The translations under genes and the position numbers were made by a program. From Erwinia sp. E_sp_B01_1 (GTDB taxonomy: Bacteria; Pseudomonadota; Gammaproteobacteria; Enterobacterales; Enterobacteriaceae): a DNA stretch of 64,000 nucleotides. The stretch lies in NCBI RefSeq assembly GCF_036865545.1, contig NZ_CP142208.1, positions 248,001-312,000 on the forward strand, read 5' to 3'. Shown here piece by piece: positions 61,091-64,000 of the stretch. Within the stretch, counting starts at the first letter, position 1; the number at the start of each line of letters is the position of its first letter. Under the pieces are notes generated by a model that worked only from the letters and a program-made list of their open reading frames with translations, searched no databases and had not been told where the DNA came from.

Positions 61091-61414
61091 TACTTCGGCT
61101 CGCTAAATAAAATAAGTCATTTTCTTCTGGTCGCTATTCTACCAGATGAACAAAAAATTTCACTTTCTAACGTAAAACAGGAGGTTTATTTCATCGGGAT
61201 ATGAAACGAATCACAATTTACGCTGTGAAAAACTTCAGGGCCGGCTGGTTTTACTTCGCGATATAAAATAAGTGCGGATCTGCAGTAATGGCTGGAAGCA
61301 TTTCGGAGGGAGAGGTGAGCAGGAAAAGTGGGGCGGGAACCGTTGCGGATCCCCGTGAGTCAGAAAATGCACTGACGGAAAGATCCTGCCAGATCGCCGC
61401 CCCTTCAAAGATAA
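61091..61414. promoter_or_regulatory. Region between iolR and iolC with a candidate IolR site
   Basis: About 320 bp. AAATTTCA (61155-61162) matches the arm found upstream of iolA and between iolC and iolD, suggesting autoregulation of iolR. I see no gene or clear terminator in the rest. Confidence 0.4.
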
Positions 61415-63334
61415 TTACTGCGCCGGGCGAACCTCGCGCCAGTAGTTAATCAGCTGCTGGTAATTATTTTTCACCTGCGCGATGAGGGCATCGTCATCCA
61501 GTTCGCCCTGCAGCCACTGGCGGGAAGGCTGACCGAAGATAGTCCGCCCGACGGCAAATCCTTTTACCCACGGCGCTTTAGCGGCGGCGGCAAAACCGGC
61601 TTTCAGTTTCTCTTCTGGCGCGTCCAGGCCGAGCAGCAGAATGCCACGGCAATGCGGATCCTGTTGCTCAATCAGCCCGCTGATTGCCTCCCAGCTCTCC
61701 TGTTGCAATGGCGGCAGCTTCCACCAGTCCGGCTGAATGCCCAGGGAGTAGAAGTGGCTGAGAATATCCAGATAATAAGACTCCTGCTTGTCCGGATTGC
61801 TCTCCGGCAGGATCACTTCCATCAGCAATTCGTGTCCGGTTTTGTTACAGCCGTTCCAGACGTCCAGCACCAGCTCATCCTGCTCTTTTCGCAGTTCTGC
61901 ACTGTCCTGCGGATGGTAAAACACCAGGCATTTCACCACGTGTTCCTGTGGCCAGTCGACCAGCTGTGAACCGATGTTTCCATGCTCAAGGCGCAGCGGA
62001 CGGGAGCTGGGCAGCTCAATCGGGCGTCCAATCCACCAGCCTTTGCCGGTAATGGCATTCAGTGCCGGTTGGCCAAAGGTGGTGTCTGCCAGAATGCCGC
62101 TGCGGCCGTTCAGCCCGGCTTCTCCGGCGGCTTCTTCTGCCGCCCGGAGCAGCAGCATTTTCAGCTCTGGCAGGCGGTGCGTATCAACACCCGCCTCGTT
62201 GGCCATATCCACCAGTTGCTTACGGTGGTCAAAGGCAAAGACGCACAGTTCCGGCCACTGCTGTTTGCGCGTGGTGACGCGGTGAAGGTGGTTAAGACGG
62301 CTGTCCAGATCCGGGCGTTTGACCTCATTGTCGCGGCTCAGGAAATCATCCAGTTCGGCTTTGGTTGGCATGGCCGGAGCGCATCCGTGACGGGAAACCA
62401 CCAGCGCGCCGCAGGCGTTGGCATAGCGGCAGGCCTGTTCCCAGCTTTCATCATTCAGCCAGCCGCGCAGCAGGCCAGACATAAAAGCATCGCCCGCGCC
62501 CAGCACGTTAAGTACTTCCACGCGCACGCCACTCTGAAGCTTAGTCTGCTCCCAGCTGTCCGGGATTTCGCCTTCAAGTACCACGCAGCCCATCGGCCCA
62601 CGCTTACAGACCAGCGTCGCCTGGGTCGACTGACGGACATTTTTTAACGCGGTAAGCGTATCCGTGCTGCCTCCGGCAATATGGAACTCCTCTTCCGTAC
62701 CCACCACCAGATCGAAATAGTGCAGCACTTCCTGCAGCTGTTGGGTGACGTGCTGAGATTCAACAAAGCGAGTTTCGCCGTCGCCCAGCGAGGTCAGCCC
62801 CCACAACACCGGGCGATAATCGATGTCGAGCGCGGTGCGCAGCCCGTTACTGCGGGCGATATCCAGGGCTTTCAACACCGCAGCGCGGGTATCAGGATGG
62901 GAGAGATGTGTCCCGGTCACGGCTACGGCTCGCGAAGAGGCGATGTAATCTTCTTGAATGTCATCCGGCGTCAGGCCCATATCAGCGCAGTTATCGCGGT
63001 AGAACACCAGCGGGAAGGTATCCTGATCCTTGATGCCAAGGATCACCAGCCCGGTAAGACGGGTTTTATCAGTAATCAGGCATTCAGTATCAGCCCCGAC
63101 ACGCTGCAGTTCTTCACGCAGAAAGCGGCCCATATGCTCGTCACCTACGCGAGCCAGCATGCCAGATTTCAGGCCTTGAATTGCGGTGCCGTAAGCCACG
63201 TTGCCTGATGATCCACCGAGGTATTTAGAAAAGGTGCTCATATCTTCAAGGCGTGCGCCAATTTGCTGGCCATAAAGGTCAACGGCAATGCGGCCGATAC
63301 AAATCACATCAAGCCGTTTCTGTTGTGTACTCAT
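61415..63334 (-). CDS. iolC: 5-dehydro-2-deoxygluconokinase fused to a DUF2090 domain
   Basis: 639 residues. The N-terminal ~320 residues are a PfkB-type kinase (LDVICIGRIAVDLYGQQIGARLEDMSTFSKYLGGSSGNVAYG; the ATP-site motif GAGDAFMSGLLRG). The C-terminal ~300 residues are the DUF2090 aldolase-like domain (LCVFAFDHRKQLVDMANEAGVD, GILLLGLDAPEEKLKAGF, GFAVGRTIF). The fusion is common in proteobacterial inositol loci and performs the kinase step, and perhaps the aldolase step, on 2-deoxy-5-keto-gluconate. It is divergent from iolD. Confidence 0.93.
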   Translation of the reverse strand: MSTQQKRLDVICIGRIAVDLYGQQIGARLEDMSTFSKYLGGSSGNVAYGTAIQGLKSGMLARVGDEHMGRFLREELQRVGADTECLITDKTRLTGLVILGIKDQDTFPLVFYRDNCADMGLTPDDIQEDYIASSRAVAVTGTHLSHPDTRAAVLKALDIARSNGLRTALDIDYRPVLWGLTSLGDGETRFVESQHVTQQLQEVLHYFDLVVGTEEEFHIAGGSTDTLTALKNVRQSTQATLVCKRGPMGCVVLEGEIPDSWEQTKLQSGVRVEVLNVLGAGDAFMSGLLRGWLNDESWEQACRYANACGALVVSRHGCAPAMPTKAELDDFLSRDNEVKRPDLDSRLNHLHRVTTRKQQWPELCVFAFDHRKQLVDMANEAGVDTHRLPELKMLLLRAAEEAAGEAGLNGRSGILADTTFGQPALNAITGKGWWIGRPIELPSSRPLRLEHGNIGSQLVDWPQEHVVKCLVFYHPQDSAELRKEQDELVLDVWNGCNKTGHELLMEVILPESNPDKQESYYLDILSHFYSLGIQPDWWKLPPLQQESWEAISGLIEQQDPHCRGILLLGLDAPEEKLKAGFAAAAKAPWVKGFAVGRTIFGQPSRQWLQGELDDDALIAQVKNNYQQLINYWREVRPAQ

Positions 63335-63878
63335 ACCTTTTTTCCTTCTTTAATAAGCCGGCTTAGCTGAGCTTTTTCAGCGCTTTCGCCAGAACCTGAC
63401 ACCCGGACTGAATATGAGCCTGAGTATGGAGAATAAAAATTTCAACTTCAATACAAAATGAAATTTATACCCCAAAAGTGTGAAGTGGATAAAACTCTTG
63501 AACAGGGTATCCACGGCGATCGAATCTCCTGCTCTGTTCCCCCTGTACAGGCAATGTGAAGCCGCTCCCAATGTGAGAAATCTGTAGTTGAGAAGCCATT
63601 GAAGTGAAACGAATTTTCCCATCTTTCTTATAACCTCATCTTATTGTTTCAAATCTGGACGCACAGTCATCTTTATCAGCGTCATTTCACCGCATAATTT
63701 GATCTCACTCGCAAAATGAAATGTTTCTTCTGTAGTCGTGTTTAATGAAAAAAATATTTGTTTATAATCGCTTCACGTTTCACTTACAGCCATCGCCCAT
63801 TGTCAACAACCGGTGGCGAACAAGACTACGAACCCCGGAAGGTTTCTGACTTTCCGCCGTACCGTAAAGGAAGAGCAA
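63335..63878. promoter_or_regulatory. Divergent iolC/iolD control region with paired TGAAAT-type motifs
   Basis: 540 bp, A/T-rich, without a convincing gene. AAATTTCA/TGAAATTT pairs (63437-63444 and 63459-63466) and CATTTCA/TGAAATG (63683-63689 and 63717-63723) are inverted repeats of the motif also found before iolA and iolR. They are likely IolR operators for the divergent iolC and iolD promoters. Confidence 0.5.
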
Positions 63879-64000
63879 ATGGGTAAGATCAGACTCACCA
63901 CAGCACAGGCTCTGGTCAGATTTCTGGATAACCAGTATCTGTCGGTAGATGGCGTTGAAACCAAATTTGTAAAAGGGATCTTTGCCATCTTTGGGCACGG
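63879..64000 (+). CDS. iolD: 3D-(3,5/4)-trihydroxycyclohexane-1,2-dione hydrolase, N-terminal fragment
   Basis: The first 40 codons ([41 protein letters not shown]) are inside the window and match the start of IolD, a ThDP-dependent enzyme that opens the inositol ring. AAAGGAAGAG precedes the ATG at 63879. The gene continues past the window end. It is divergent from iolC. Confidence 0.9.
   Translation, partial: MGKIRLTTAQALVRFLDNQYLSVDGVETKFVKGIFAIFGH

Noticed and set aside
1..64000. CRISPR arrays, tRNA/rRNA genes, integrase or transposase genes
   Set aside because: Looked for repeated spacer patterns, cloverleaf sequences and recombinase motifs; none seen in this window.

Overview
The window looks like a chromosomal segment of an enterobacterium, most likely of the Erwinia/Pantoea type. 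Gene content, gene order and near-complete families shared with E. coli point to Enterobacterales (proP, the ygbIJKLMN-type tetronate operon, uxuA, tandem cspA paralogs, the ygeWXY-hyuA-yqeA-ygfK-ssnA set). The genus is inference. I see no tRNA, rRNA, CRISPR array, integrase or insertion sequence.

Left part (1-35108). The segment opens with the end of an ABC importer and a CitA/CitB-type two-component system. Next come a gamma-glutamylcyclotransferase-fold protein, two tandem cspA-like genes with a cold-box leader and a repeated structured 3' region, and a frameshifted MscS-type channel gene. They are followed by the threonate/erythronate operon (ltnD-otnK-otnC-otnI-ygbN) with its divergent DeoR regulator, a Fur-controlled TonB receptor with a siderophore-binding protein, proP, an unknown helical protein, a CSS-EAL phosphodiesterase, an aldolase/substrate-binding-protein pair, a small cupin, uxuA with a FadR-type regulator, a TqsA-like exporter, an Fe3+-type ABC importer and an MFS transporter. 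The inositol genes iolI-like, iolA and iolB follow.

Central island (35336-60199). About 25 kb of anaerobic purine catabolism lies between iolB and iolR/iolC/iolD. It has four transcription units: (i) ygfK-ssnA-nucleobase permease-small membrane protein; (ii) an XdhC-family maturation factor, divergent from ygfK; (iii) ygeW-ygeX-ygeY-hyuA-yqeA, divergent from a UacR/YgeV-type sigma54 activator; (iv) a fused Mo/FAD xanthine dehydrogenase, its 2Fe-2S subunit and mocA, divergent from ygfT-ygfS-fdhF. The fdhF product carries Cys140 in place of selenocysteine. A perfect 13-bp palindrome TCTCA-N3-TGAGA occurs once in each of the three divergent control regions, and sigma54-type -24/-12 sequences lie near it. 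I infer that the activator binds these sites and switches on the whole locus. In this model formate electrons reach purine reduction through FdhF, YgfS and YgfT. Purine ring fragments then yield carbamoyl phosphate and ATP (YgeW, YqeA), and diaminopropionate gives pyruvate and ammonia (YgeX).

Right part (60251-64000). The inositol genes resume with iolR, the fused iolC kinase/DUF2090 protein, and the start of divergent iolD. A TGAAATTT-type motif recurs in the iol control regions.

Cautions. Two genes (the MscS-type channel and the xanthine dehydrogenase) are each broken by one missing base in a five-base G/C run. This could be real or a homopolymer sequencing error. Start codons were moved inward from the longest frame wherever a ribosome binding site or family alignment supported it.
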